Shown: positions 1 to 12,642, counted from the stretch's first letter. The stretch: 64,000 nt of DNA from Ulota crispa (GCA_963920765.1 OY987250.1:9974409-10038408); one strand, 5' to 3'. Notes: generated by a model from the letters alone, not told the origin. Made by a program: numbers and translations.

Positions 1-1560
1 CTTTCAATAAAATATAGATATATGTCATTCTAAAATAAATGAAAAGATGTTCTCATCATGATTTGAGCATCAAAATATGGAATGGAAGCTTGTACGCTTT
101 AAGAGCCTTATTGGAGCATTCTTGGTTTTGTAGTGGTTGTTTTTAGGACTCATGTGCTCCATTTACAAGCTGCCTTTGCATCATGAATGCTACCACATAT
201 GAATCTATGATAAAAAAACAAATACATATGCACCTTTTGCTTTGATAAATTGTAGTTAGTTCATACCAACTCAAAAAAGTTCAATTTAAATGGCTATAGA
301 ACTATTTCTTCTTTGACTTTCCAGCAAAAATATTTCTAAGTTGCTAATTTGACTTTTATTGTAGTGCATATGTCATCTTTCCCTTAGATGGTTGGTTTAT
401 GAGTCAACTACCTTACTTTTTACACCAAAAAAAGAAGGAAAGTTTTCTAGAAGGTGATGTCCAGGTGCCTCTCCTTTTGTCTCTTGATTAAAAGGTTTGG
501 TCATTTGATTTGTGTGGCTGGAACAAATAGAGGTAAGCTAGTCACACCTTCTGTGAGAATGAAACTTTTGTGAAAAATAAGAAGTTGTGAAGTGAAAATA
601 GGAACCAATGAGAGCACTTCTCCATGAAAGAAGGTGTGACTCTCCTTTTGTGGGTGGTAGAATGGAGAATGGGGAATGGTTTACTTAGAGAATGACGATG
701 CGGCAAGAAATAAATTGCATTCACATTGAAATAGGAACATATGGTATATAGTTCTGCTGATTTTAGGAGTTGTTACATTTTTTTTATAGTGAGTGATTTG
801 AATGTTGAATGTACCACTTCTATCTTTTTAAAGCTTTAACCTTGGACATTGTAAGTAAACAAAACCCATATGTTGTCTCCTATTTTGCTACAAACAAACA
901 AGTTGTACGCTGTGAGTGCTCAAACCTCCTCCTCGAGAAGTAAGAGCAAGCACAACCAGGTTCTATTCTTAGCTAGAATTGAGCTAAGTGTGAAAAAATA
1001 GCAAGAGGGTGGGTTTGGGTTGTAGATTTTCCAACTAAAGATGCATTCCAAGCAATGGATCTTTCCTAATGAACCTACAACATACAATGATGAACAAAGA
1101 AATGATTGACTTGATGTGCCAAGCGTGGCTAGTTGCAATCAAAGCATAAGTAATCATACCTCATCATGGGGCTCGCCATACCCTTCAACTGGATGGTAAA
1201 CAGTTTCCATTCTCTCATGTGTGTGCTGAATCAAGCGTATAATAATTCTATTCTAGGGACAAATAATCACAGCACTCTAAGGGGCAATAATTAACCTTCC
1301 CTCTAGTATTGGTTTAGGCTATAATCGTGTGACAAATAATCACAACATAAACCGATGTCCAAGTTCCAAGATTGGGGTGAAATCTCCTACTCTGAATGAG
1401 TGAAATAATATCCACAGATCAAGAGACTATCTCCTAGCCCTACCCGTAGACACAATATGACGGGTTATTGGTTCACGCGCCCACTATGACACAGGTTCTA
1501 ACCTAAACAAGAGAGAGATCTCTTCATAGTTTGGAACGTAGATTAGTGAATATGATAATC
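1..1560. other. Intergenic sequence, no gene recognised
   Basis: The stretch is moderately AT-rich, with only short open frames of about 60 to 70 codons. None shows a recognisable domain or splice-linked continuation. I saw no clear inverted-repeat ends here. It may be old retroelement DNA, but nothing proves that. Confidence 0.5.
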
Positions 1561-1619
1561 CAAAGAGTTGGTGTGGTATTTAAGTGCTCACCCTTATTTA
1601 CTCGAAAGTCAAGAAAACT

Positions 1620-2945
1620 CTGAAATTGTAAGGCCAAACCTGCTGGCCAAGGGCAGGGACCCGAGTTTCGAGGAGGCAGAGGTCCGGCAGGGGACGGGTC
1701 CCGGAGGGACCGAGTATCGCGGGCCCAGGTATCGGGGTCCGGCTATCTCATAGCCGGGTATCGGGGGTCCGAGACCATGGCTGCGGAGCTCGAGAGAGAT
1801 TGAGCTGCGGCACTTCGAGATTGAGCTGAGAGACACTGGCTGCGGAACCCGACGAGAGGCTGAGCACCAGGCTCGAGGGGCAGCATGCTAGACTCAGAGA
1901 TTTTGGAGCAGGGGTTGGACAGGGGGATTCGAGAGGCAAAGTGCCAAATGACGAATTGAGAGCTAGACAAGGGAATTCAAGAGGCAGAGTGCCGAACTCG
2001 AGAGGGAGACTGAGCTGTGAACTCGACGAGAGGCTGAGCACCAGGCCGAGAGGCACGTGCTAGACTTGGAGATTTGAGGGCAGGGTGCCGAATCGAGAGC
2101 CCGGCTAGAAACCTTGAAAGCTAGACCGGGGAATTTTGAGAGCAGAGCTAGACAGGGGAATTCGAGGGGCCGAGTGCCAAAAACGAGAGAGACTGAGCTC
2201 GTGAATCCAAGAGAGACTGAGCTGTGAACTCGAGGGAGACTGAGCTGTGAAATCGGAAGGGAGATTGAGCTTGCTGAACTCGGAGAGAGACTGAGCTGTT
2301 GGACTCGACAAGAGGCTGAGCTTGCCGGACTCGAGAGAAACTGGGCTTGCTGAACTCGAAAGAGACTGGGTTCGTGAATTTGAGAGAGACTGAAATGTGA
2401 ACTCGGAGGGAGACCGAGCTCTGAATTCGAGAGGGAGACCGAAATGTGAACTTGACGAGAGACTGAGCTTGCTGAACTCAGAGAGAGTCTGAGTTTGCTG
2501 GACTCGACAAGAGACTGAGCTGTGAACTTGAGGGAGACTGAGCTGTGAACTCAGGGGAGACTCAGCTGTGAGTTCGAGAGGGAGACTGAAATGTGAACTC
2601 GGAGGGAGACTGAGCTGTGAGTTTGAGAGGGAGACCGAAATGTGAACTATTGAGCTTGCTGAACTTGGAGGGAGTCTGAGTTTGCTAGACTCGACGAGAG
2701 ACTGAGTTTGCTGGACTCGAGGGAGACTGAGCTATGAACTCGAGGGAACCTGAGCTGTGAACTCAGAAGTGAACTCAGAAGGGAGACTGAGCTTGTTGGA
2801 CTAGAGAGAGACTGAGCTCGTGAATCCGAGAGAGACTGAGTTGTGAACTCGAGGGAGCCTGAGCTGTGAACTCGGAAGGGAGACTGAGCTTGCTGGACTC
2901 GAGAGAGACTGAGTTGTTGGAATCCCAAGGGGAAAGGGGTTAAGG
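1620..2945. repeat. GC-rich degenerate minisatellite
   Basis: A much more GC-rich block than its surroundings. It is built of degenerate 20-30 base units around GAGACTGAGCTGTGAACTCG, repeated dozens of times with variants such as GAGCTTGCTGGACTCGAG. The regular part runs from about 1780 to 2930. Every reading frame gives low-complexity Ser/Leu/Gln-rich or Glu/Arg-rich peptide, which explains several open frames of 60 to 100 codons on both strands; I do not consider any of them a gene. Arrays like this often sit inside plant LTR retrotransposons, but no LTR pair was identified. Confidence 0.75.
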
Positions 2946-4560
2946 TATGGAGTATGACAGAAAAGGGGCAGAGGCGGCTGGCTTGAGGGGCCGTGTGCGA
3001 GGTAACGCCACTAGCTGAGGGAATCTGTGAGCAAGGCAGGGCCTGAAGTTGATGGGATTGATGAGCAAAGTGGTTTCTCAGAGAGTTGCCTTAGGAATCA
3101 AGATAGCTGGCCAGGCTAAGGCTGAGCTGGAAGGATTCCAAAAGAACTGCTAGGAGGGCTTGGGCCGGCGCAGGAGTTTTGGTAACGGCACTGGTAAGCT
3201 AATCCTCTCTGAAAGGGGGTCTATTCTAACTAGTGATTCTTATAACTAACTAAGCAGCTTGAATGATAATTAGGACTTCTAGAAAGTGTGGAAGAGTAAC
3301 ATCGCTAATCGTAATCCAACTTCCTAGGGGTTAATATGACCAAAGACAAGAGACACTACACTCTCCCTAAGCACAAAGGAAGGGGGCTCCACCAAAGGGA
3401 AAGTGATCTAAACATGAGGAGAAAGGGCTATAAGTGAGGGAAGGGATGGATTCAAGTGATGGTAAGTGACAAGTGAGCAAAGAGTGATGAGAATGGTTAC
3501 AAGTGATCTAAAACATGGAGGGATGGGCCCCAGTGACAAGAGAAGTCTTTTTGGAGGAGGTGGGCTTCCCTTTACACTTTTGAGGAGGGGCCACCTTGGC
3601 CCTCTATCTAGGAGATCCATAGATCCCTTGAAATCTACCTAAAATCTTAAAAAAAAAAAAAGGATGAAATCTAGATGAATTTGCCATAACATTTGGAGCG
3701 TAGCTCCAAACGACAAACAGACGGTGGCATTGGATTCCTTGGATCCAAAATAGTTGGTTTTGGTTGTTCACACTTCCAATTCCAAGCTACAAGGCGTCGG
3801 GAAACTTGAATGAAGGATTAAGGGTGGATGGATGAAAAATCTAGAATTGGGAATTCATCCCAAATTGAGAAATTGACTTCTCGAGGTCTTCCAATGTTGT
3901 TGAGGGAGCCGGGAAAAACTCTTTGCTTCTATCAATTGGGCTCCAAATGGATACAATCTTGAAATTGGATGTCGCGCACCTTCTTGAAATTGGATGGATG
4001 TTGTTGTTTGAGGCCCTGCCGTTATTGAAACGACTTGAAACTTGAGGGATCTTCATAAATCCTTGAGAAACTCTTCCATGACTTTTGGTGGCATTTTACT
4101 GCCATTTTTCAACCTCCTTTGACCGGGGTTGACTGATAGCCTAGCAGGGTTAACTGCTCGGAATCATGTTCTTTGAAAAGTGGAAGATCTTGGGACCTTG
4201 GGTATAGACGGACCAAGTTGATAATGTGACTTGGACTAGGTGATGTGGCCCTTGGCCATGGCATAACTAATTTACTCCTAATCTAACCCTCTCTAATTAG
4301 ATTAGTGGGGACTTTTAGAGGGGATTCCAAGTCCATAATAGGTGTGTCGCTCAAACTAACTAAAAACTACTAAATCTCATTAAATCTCTCCTAATGACTT
4401 AACAAATGGAGTGGGATAAATGGCGTACCGCTAACCATTTGGTCTAACTAATTTTAATCAATATAAATGGCTATTCCACTTCTCTCAATGTAATTTCAAA
4501 GCTAATTAAAACAAAAAATGAATTTAAGACTTTTGGTGCTAAATTTGGGATTCACAAACA
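2946..4560. other. Anonymous sequence beside the minisatellite, possibly retroelement
   Basis: Downstream of the minisatellite the sequence stays GC-richer until about 4100. It carries purine-rich runs (AGTGA, GAGGGA) and a phrase at about 3690-3720 (GGAGCGTAGCTCCAAACGAC) of a kind I associate with plant LTR retrotransposon noncoding regions. There is no coding region with a recognisable domain. The assignment to a retroelement is an inference only. Confidence 0.3.
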
Positions 4561-4699
4561 TGTGTTGTAAAGTTAATCTTACTTGCTTCTTAAAGAACAT
4601 GTAAAGAAAGATATTTCTTCTAATTTTTTTTTTTTTTTTTTTTTTTGAGAGTAGATGGATCCTTTGTTCCTCAATATATCTTGCAATTAGAAGAAAGTG

Positions 4700-5570
4700 A
4701 TGTCATGCTTTTTAAAAATATAAAATAAATGTGATGATTGTGTAATGGTTTTTATTTTAATCCATACGTAATTGTCTCCACAACTCGCTCCACAAGTGGC
4801 AAAATGAATTTTGAGCCACTTCCTACAACCTTAGTTTCTAGTGAAACATTTTGAAAATTTCTCATAAGACAAAAAAATATTTTAGCTTTGTAGAAATAGT
4901 ATTTTTGTTGCAATTGGTGCTCGAGAGCAAAGTTATACATCAATAACTTGAAAGTTAAACTAAGCAAGCAACATAATAAAATCCATAATAATCAAAATAA
5001 CATTATCAAAACTTTTGGTTTCAATTCTCACATTTTTTTTTCATATATGTAAAACATTTATTCACTCTATTTGGATTGATGATGAGAAAGTTACGTGCAA
5101 TCTCCTTTTTGAGCACTCCAAGCATCTTCTCAAAAAAATAACTTATAAGATTCAAATATTAATGCACTTTTCATAGTTTTCAAAATAAATAAATTAGGAA
5201 AGTTAAGTTTGTTTGATAAAATAGTATTGTTGTTGGAGTTATTGTGTTGCAATTGCACCTTAGAGCTAAGATTTAGTTTATTGTATAATCTTTTAGAGCT
5301 GCTTTTGCCTAACAAGTTTTTAGAACCTCAAAACTAGGTGGGTTTCTTTTTAATATTTTTCCTAAATTGTCACTTCGATTCTTCAACATATATATTTTTT
5401 CAATTCAAAGTCCTTCCTGCTTAGTGCAAATTTGCCCACAAACAGTAGGAAAAATAAAAATAAATAAAAAATCCTACTTTAAACGCTAGGATCTTCCAAA
5501 ATATACGGTCACACTTCATGAATTTTGTAATATATGATTTGAAACAAGTAAAAAACTTGATCTAATGGTT
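4700..5570 (+). mobile_element. Decayed copy of the 920-bp TTAA-element subfamily (ends lost)
   Basis: Internal phrases match the better copies at 17211-18137 and 59257-60175. Examples are 'ATGAGAAAGTTA', a 'CAAGCATCTTCT' phrase followed by AAAAAATAACTTATA, and near the right end 'TAAACGCTAGGATCTTCC', answering TAAACGCAAATATCTTGC. The terminal TTAACCCC motifs are not recognisable, so this is a degraded or truncated member. No coding capacity is seen. Confidence 0.4.
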
Positions 5571-5877
5571 ATATTTCAAGAAAATGCTTTTGTTGTTTAT
5601 TGGACGGACGCAAGCATGATTGGCATTTTTACATGGATCACGACCAAAAAAATGCATTAGTAACTCAATGGCTAAATAATAACAATCACCTTCATTGATG
5701 GGATTGCTGTCACACAGCTTCCAATGTCAATATTAATCCATATAGAACCAAGGGTAATTCAGATTCCAAATATTATGAACATGTATTATAAAATGTAACC
5801 TAGGAAGATAGTTTTCTACTGAATTTCAAGTATTAGTCATGAAGCATTATGTACAGATGAAGCCTACCATTACTTCA

Positions 5878-6144
5878 AACACCATATTTGTTAATCTAGG
5901 AAAAACGGTACATTTTGAAACTTTCAAATTTTGAGGTGAAAGTTTTAGGAGGTCTCCTAAAACCTAGCTTGCAGCGTTTTTTGTATACGTGTCCTCACCT
6001 GAGAGGAGGAATTTGCGAGGGAAAACATCTTAATGGCTCAAACTGAATATGATACCTTGGAATCTGGTTTAAGGTAACTTTTTGGGTTTAGGGTGGAGTA
6101 CAAAATGGTACCTGCTTTTTTCCCATATTAACAAATATGGTGTT
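5878..6144. mobile_element. MITE, AACACCATATT family, 4-bp target duplication TTCA
   Basis: The left end AACACCATATT is answered by AATATGGTGTT at the right end (6134-6144). The 4-base sequence TTCA lies at 5874-5877 and again at 6145-6148, a perfect target duplication. The inside carries the family phrase GTGTCCTCACCTGAGAGGAGG and is noncoding. Eight further copies occur in the window. Size (267 bp), noncoding interior and terminal inverted repeats mark it as a MITE. A 4-bp duplication of variable sequence fits neither Stowaway, Tourist, hAT nor Mutator MITEs. Confidence 0.85.
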
Positions 6145-6199
6145 TTCACCTTTTAAGTAAACTAGTATTTTTCTATTGTAATAAGGGAACAAAAAAAAA

Positions 6200-7840
6200 A
6201 AACTTTGAGAATGCATGTACATTGTATATTTCCTATACTAACAAGAATATCATTCTCCAGTTCCAAATAGGTCAGTTTTAGATGTATGGTTCATGATAAT
6301 TTTAGTTTCACTTTTTATAGATGTCATTTTTGACATATCTTGTAAGAGCTTCTTCTTACTATTCTTGTCAATACGCATCAATTTCAAAAATCTTGCCCAT
6401 GCAATTGTTTAAAATCTTCAGTATACTTAAATCTGAAGTATTAACGCAAGAGTCTTTTTCAAATTAAAAACAGGAAACTTTGTATTTTTGCATGCTTTGG
6501 TGTGTTTGCTTTCATCATTTGTTCCAAGTCTAAATGCCTAAGAGTGTAGAAGTTAGATAAATACATGATTGGCAAGATTGGTCACATTTTTCTTCTACCT
6601 TCCTTTTTTAAATGATTTTCACCAAAAGTCTTGGTCCATTTTTGCTAACTCAATTTTGACAACATTACATTAGTGTTACATAAAGAAAAATTTACTTATT
6701 TCCTCTAAATCACTACAAAATTAATACATGATAACAAGCAAAAGAACTATTACGCATCCTTGCCACTTTCCAAAAGAAATCCAAATATTCTTGCAAATAT
6801 TAAAAAAAAATCTCATCTACTTATTTCCTATATTTTCTACAAACACTATTCAAGTACATTTATCTTTCACTTCAATAAACCAAAATAACGTTTCACCTTA
6901 AGTAGCTGAACAAAAGCAAATAACTACAAAACTTAACGTTTAAAATGTTAAGACCTTGTTTCATCAAACAATATTTTCAATTGCCATTTCTTTTAAAAAG
7001 AGCAAAAAAATCTCAAATGGGTTTTCTTACACATTGAATTGTATGAAAATTGCATTGAAAATTTTCTTTGAAAGTTTGATCGTGTTAATTGCAAGGTATT
7101 TGCATTAAAAGTGAAGAACATAAGCATTTGGCACCTTGTTTGACTAGATGCATTGACTTTGAAACTTCTTGACTTTAAAATTTTGCAATACTACTTTTGA
7201 GTTTCCAAACTTATATACAAAAGAATTGATTAGAGAATCCATTGAGAAAATTTAAAGAAATATGACTTCATTTTGAATTTTGAGGAAATTGCTGATTAGA
7301 AGTACTTACCAAATTCAAAAAAAAAAACAACTGCTTATAGCCCTAAGATGGAATTAAAACACACTAACCTTGACAGTGAGATTGTACATTTGTTTTTGGC
7401 TTATTTTGAAAATTAAGTTCATAAATGAATTATATATACAAATTATATAGGGAGTTGCTAACACAACCCCCTAAATTGTTAACAGGACATTCTTGTGAGC
7501 ATGAAATGTGATTTTTAATGTTGATTTTGATTTATTCAAGTAGTCCATCATTCATTCAATCATGCCTTTACCACCTCTTTGAAAGAAAACATAACAAATA
7601 CAATTTTTTGTTGAAATATTATTGCACCAATACTATTTTTTGATGTAATTTTGCTCTAAGTAACTCAAAAGTCCTATATTTTTAATTTCAAATTTAATCA
7701 CACCTATTTTTTTAGTATAGCCTTATAATGATAAAGGTGATACAAATCTTTTGATCCAAATAAAAAACCAGCATTAAAAATCACATTTAATGCTCACAAG
7801 AGGTGTCTCATTAGCTATTCTTTATATATATATACAATGA
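6200..7840. other. AT-rich intergenic sequence, nothing recognised
   Basis: Very AT-rich, with no open frame longer than about 60 codons and no clear inverted-repeat ends. A copy of TAATGCTCACAAGAGG at about 7788-7803, with a rough reverse match CTTGTGAGCATGAAATG at about 7493, hints at one more small inverted-repeat element spanning roughly 7440-7830. I could not fix its ends. Confidence 0.4.
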
Positions 7841-7842
7841 CT

Positions 7843-8632
7843 ACCAAAATTGTCTCAATGTTTGCTTAAATGCCAAGTATTTTTCAATATCTCCACTATA
7901 TATAAGTGGCATTTTATCCTCAAATTTTTTGTGTGTGATCCTCATGCAATCATGATCAAGCATACCAAATTTCAGTTACTAAATACCAAAATCCTATTTT
8001 TGGTAAGTGGTTTTGTGTCAAAATCAAAAAAGTTGATTAAAAAACATTAGTGATGAATTTTTGAGATTTGATTGCATGGGTATGTTGGAGACATCCATAT
8101 GCGCATCTTTGCTTCAAACAAACATTTCCAAAATTATTCTAAAATTATTCTAAATTTAGGCCAAATTTAGTAAACTTGATAATTCTTAATGGAATCTATT
8201 TTTTGGCAAAATAACTCATATGTTGTGATTGAGTTTGTACCCTTAAATATGATGATATGTTTATTTGCCAAAAAATAGATTCCATTAAGAATTATCAAGT
8301 ATACTAAATTTGGCCTAAATTTAAAATATTTTTAGACTATTTTTGGAAATGTTTGTTTGAAGCAAAGATGTGCATATGGATGTCTCCAACATACCCATGC
8401 AATCAAATCTCAAAAATTCATCACTTATGTTTTTTAATCAACTTTTTTGATTTTGACACAAAACCACTTACCAAAAATAGGATTTTGGTTTTTAGTAATT
8501 GAAATTTGGTATGCTTGATCATGATTGCACAAGGATCATACAAAAAAAATCTGAGGATAAAATGCCACTTATATATAGTGGAGATATTGATAAATACTTG
8601 GCGTTTAAGCAAACATTGAGACAATTTTGGTA
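7843..8632. repeat. Long foldback (inverted repeat) element, arms about 368 bp
   Basis: The arm at 7843-8210 is repeated as its reverse complement at 8264-8632 with only scattered mismatches, around a 53-bp spacer. The outer ends read ACCAAAATTGTCTCAATG and the inner ends TTCTTAATGGAATCTATTTT. The open frames of 66-67 codons seen in each arm mirror each other because of this symmetry and are not genes. A diverged relative of one arm lies at about 50649-50880 inside another element. A transcript through here would fold into a hairpin of more than 350 base pairs, a possible siRNA source (inference). Confidence 0.9.
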
Positions 8633-8668
8633 TTCACTGCATATATATGGTTTGGGTTGTTATCTTCT

Positions 8669-9862
8669 TCATTCCGTGATATCAAACCGTTGAGAGAGAG
8701 CGTCTGCCCGTGCATTCATTGGACTTGGCTGATGTTGAATGATAAAATGAAATGTGGACAATAATTTTGACCACCGAGCTTGGCATTGATTAAGCTGCTT
8801 TGTAAAATATTAGACTACCATGCTATGACAAGATGAAACACAAGTTGCAAAGTACTATTTTGTATGATTAAAACCTTTGATGGAAATAATCCATGTATTA
8901 TGAAGAGAAAGATCCCTTCATTTACAATACACCAATGGTCATGTAAAAGGGTCACAACCCTATTACATTGACATTTTGTGTCAATAGGCATGTATTGTAG
9001 CTAATTAGTATACTACACTTCCACAGCTTGGTGGTTAAAAAGTACTCAAGGTTTTTGTGGTCAAAAATTACTTGAATTTGGTGTGGCAATCCTTCCAAAT
9101 AGACTTGCCAATCTTGAAATGCTTGGACAATACTTTACAGCTCCTTATCTTAAATGTCGTGATTTTTTATGTTGGTGACATCTTTGAACTAAGATATGCA
9201 CATGGGTGCAAATGCCCATCAGGACCGTGTTGAGAGAGAATCCCACCGATTGCGGTATTAGATGCATCAATTTCGAGAATAAGAGGTTGTTGAAAATCAA
9301 GGAGTAACAATACTAGCGCTTGATAGAAACATGCTCAAAGCTCTTTAAAAGCAACATCAATCTGAGAAGTCCAATGGAATGGTTGATTTTTTTGTGTTAA
9401 TAGTGTGAGTGAAACGGCAACACAAGAATAATCCCATATAAATGAACGATAGAAGTTTGCAAAGCCCAAAAACGATTGCACTTCTTTAAGATTCTTTGGT
9501 ATAGGTCAATCTTTAATAGTTTGTACTTTATCTTCACACATTTCCAACCCTAGTGCTAAAACAATCATCCCTAGAAATTCAACTGAAACACGGTGAAACT
9601 GACATTTGGAGGTTTTAGCATGAAGGCCATATTTTAATCTTTAGAGCACATCCCAAACCACTTGGCGGTGTTCTTCTATGTTTTTTGAAAAAATTAGGAT
9701 AGCATGTAAATAAATGATTACTAATATATCTAATAGATCACCAAAAACATATTGCATATGTGCTTGAAACTGGGCTGGGGCATTCATGAGCCTAAACAGC
9801 ATAACCAAGTATTTGAACAAGCCATAACAAGACTTGAAGGTTGTTTTGAATTCATGGCCTCA
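8669..9862 (-). pseudogene. Decayed Ty3/gypsy polyprotein fragment (reverse transcriptase and RNase H)
   Basis: Reading the minus strand from 9862 downwards gives, with several stops and frameshifts, the ordered landmarks of gypsy pol. These are a RT stretch containing FRLMNAPAQFQ (canonical FGLTNAPATFQ), then EEHRQVVWDVL, then CQFHRVSVEFLGMIV, then [13 protein letters not shown], then PFHWTSQ, then RNase H start LEIDASNTAIGGILSQ. The end corresponds to the DHKNLEYF...RWSKLLSTFHF...ADALSQR segment. The catalytic YxDD box is replaced by YLHA, so the enzyme would be dead. There is no gag, protease, integrase or LTR pair. The copy is cut off at the AT-rich break near 9862 and is interrupted by the insertion at 8801-9025. 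It is an old fragment of a Ty3/gypsy retrotransposon. Confidence 0.85.
8801..9025. mobile_element. Solo-LTR-like insertion (225 bp, TG...CA, TSD GCTT) inside gypsy RNase H
   Basis: The insert begins TGTAAAAT and ends TTCCACA. It is flanked by GCTT at 8797-8800 and at 9026-9029. Removing it and one GCTT restores the RNase H reading TTKQLNQ on the minus strand, so boundaries and target duplication are supported by the host frame. TG...CA ends without coding content are what a solo LTR left by recombination looks like. Most LTR elements make 5-bp duplications, so a 4-bp one, or one decayed base, should be kept in mind. A small TIR element is less likely because the ends are only a short imperfect inverted repeat. 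Confidence 0.75.
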
Positions 9863-10154
9863 TGCCATATATATACATATATAAATAATAAGCTTAGTTC
9901 TATTAGTTCGGTAGTTGGGTGTTGCCCCAAGAAGATTAAGTGGCGGTTGTGTAGCGGTTATTCTTATTTCTATGGTTATGTGGCGGTTATGGTTGTCTTT
10001 GGGGATGAGGTATACACGTGAATAGGGGGTGGTCGCTTGGAGAAGGAGGCAAAGCGTGTAGGTAAGTATAGTACAAGTAAGCTCATTGTCATGGAAAGGA
10101 GAAAAATCTTGAAGGTGATTATGAGGAAGGTCATGTTAATTTTTTGGCAAGGAC

Positions 10155-10470
10155 TCCTCCATGTATATATGTATGTATGCATGCATGTATCTATCTATCT
10201 ATCCATTGATCTATCTATCTATCCATCGATCTATCTATCTATCCATCGATCTATCTATCTATCCATCAATCTATCTATCTATCCATCGATCTATCTATCT
10301 ATCCATCAATCTATCTATCTATCCATTGATCTATCTATCTATCCATCGATCTGTCTATCCATTGATCCATCTATCCATCGATCCATCGATCCATCGATCC
10401 ATCGATCCATCTATCCATCTATCCATCTATCCATCTATCCATCTATCCATCTATCCATCTATCTATCTCT
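10155..10470. repeat. Tetranucleotide microsatellite (ATCT/ATCC/ATCG)n
   Basis: About 300 bases of ATCTATCTATCCATCGATCT units that grade from ATCT-rich to ATCC-rich. In two frames this reads as Ser-Ile-Tyr-Leu repeats of over 100 residues, which are artefacts of the repeat and not proteins. Confidence 0.95.
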
Positions 10471-10479
10471 TATTTATAT

Positions 10480-12642
10480 AATAAACTTGGTTCTATTAGT
10501 TGGGTACTTGCAAACAAAGTATGATTTAAAAATTTGCGATTGGCAGAGTGTAGAATGCCTAGTTGTGTTTTAAAGTAAAAATTTAACAAATAGGTGTTCC
10601 TTTCCTACCTTTCAGCAGTTTAAGTGCTAATTGGAAGTCAAAAGGTCACAAATATGCTATAGAGATTGAAAAAGCCACAAGTAGGTCAAGAGTCAGCAGG
10701 TTTTTGTGAAAGGATAGGTGAAGAACCAAATGGGTGGGAGAAGGTTACGAATAGGAAAAGGAAGTAGGAAGGAAGGACCTATTGCTTGAAGCATAGTGTC
10801 TAGCCAAGTTGGCTATTTTTGTGCAATTTGTCTTTGCTTGCTAGTACATACTATTTGAATTGTAGTGTTTGTGTGCAAGTGTTGATGTGTGCAGTTGTGT
10901 GAGATTGAATGTGTAAAATCCAAATGGGATTAAGTTGAGTGTTCATGTATGTTTATGAATCAATTTGGAATGATCTCAATTGTGAGAATTGTTTGAGATT
11001 GAGGTTGTAATTTGACTTGGAGATTGGTTTAAGTTGTTTCAGATGTGTGAAGGATATAACCAGCCAAGTTGGAGAGTTTCTGATTGGAGCGTTCTTCATG
11101 CTTGTTGTTGTATTTTTGTGAGTGTATGCTAATTGTATGTATGAGACTTGCTTCAAGTTAAGTTGAATGGAAAGAAGCTTAGTTGTGGTTGCATTTGATT
11201 TCCAAGTAGGAAAGTATGAGTTGAAATTTTCTTGAGTGTGGCTATTCAAAGACTAATGGAGAGCAAATTTGAGTGTTGAAAGTCATGATCAGGTGTTTGT
11301 AAGATTATAAGTCATAAACCTAGTTGATTTGAGTTCAATTTAAATTGTATAATTTCCTACTGGTTTGAGTATGCTCAATCAAAGATTTCTAGTGGTGTGT
11401 AAGCATTCATGATTTGTGTGTGTATTTGTGTCATTGTAGTCCCATTTGAAAGCACAAGTCTAGAGCTTGGGTGGATTTAAGATTAGATATTTTGAGTGGA
11501 AAATTTACCAGTAGTATAAGGAATCCTGTGAGTATTATAGACCAACTTGGAATGAGAAGGATTGTTAACAAAATCTAAGAGGGTGAGTCAAAACTTGCGA
11601 GTTCTAGAGTGAGAGAACATTACTAGAGAAGAAAATTCCAAGTTGGATTGAGAGAAGCTGAGAGAAGAGAAGAAAGGAACCAACTTAGAGAGTAACCGAG
11701 AGTATTCAAGTTGAAAAGGAAGAGAAAGAGAAAAAATGAAAAGAGAATATTCCAAGTTGAGTTGTGAGGCTAATTGAGAGTAACTGAAAGAATGTTCCGA
11801 GTGGGAAAGGGATAAAGAGAGAAGATATTAAGGCCAAATTGGGATTTTAATAAGAGCCTTTGAGAGAATCCAGTCAAAAGGAAAGCGAGGTTATGAGAGT
11901 GACATAAATTTGATTTGGAATTATTGATTGAACCAGCCAAGTTGGAAAGCTGAGAAGAGAGGATAAAAGCATCTCAAATGTTGGCATAAATCTAATTGAG
12001 AGTGAATGAGTATATCTACCGAGTTTGAGTGAAAAGCTAAAAAGGATAAAAATTCCAATTAGGAGAGTAATTCCGAGTGGCCGTGAGATAGAAGCCCAAC
12101 TTGGAGCAAAAAGATATGGACCTATGAAGCTGCGAAGCCAATTGGAAAAATAAAGAAAAGATTTGGAGTTGGAGAAAGAAAGCTTCAAGATGTTGGTGGT
12201 TAAAAAAAGAAGAAAGAAAAGTGAGATTTGAATATTCTAACTCTACTTGGGTATCTAATTAAGATTGAAACATCCTAATAGTAATTAGGAATATAGCCAT
12301 AATCCAAATAATAAAGGATCTTCCTATTTGGGTTTTAAGTACAATTGAAAGAGTCTTGCAAACCTATGAGAAATAGCCTCCCTAAACAAACTCATCCCTA
12401 GAGTAGGTTTACAAACAAAGTAATCCAAAATATTATTCCAAACCAAGTGAAAGGAGTTCTGTAACCAAATTATGTAACCAAATCATGTAACCAAATCATG
12501 GGGATGTTGTGAAAATTTATTGGAAGGTGAAAAGTCATTTGAAAATGTCACGTGGAATGGGGAGACACAAGATGAGGATGGGGCCATGCAATGGGAGAGA
12601 CACAAGATGGAGGATGAGGACATGGGATGGGGGCATGGGATG
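10480..12642. other. Intergenic purine-rich sequence, possible LTR-type noncoding DNA
   Basis: The plus strand is rich in AGAG, GAGTTG and CCAAGTTGG phrases at about 11600-12200. Open frames here are short and carry no domain. A phrase CATGTTAATTTTTTGGCAAGGA at about 10131 has a close relative at about 12690, also followed by CTCC, and TTCTATTAGTT phrases recur at 9897 and 10490. This suggests related retroelement fragments flanking the microsatellite. No LTR pair could be proven. Confidence 0.35.

Noticed and set aside
2935..2943. AAGGGGTTAAGG after the minisatellite as a TTAA-element end
   Set aside because: No matching TTAACCCC end was found upstream at a plausible distance.
10037..10573. 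178-codon Ser-Ile-Tyr-Leu repeat protein
   Set aside because: Translation of a tetranucleotide microsatellite.
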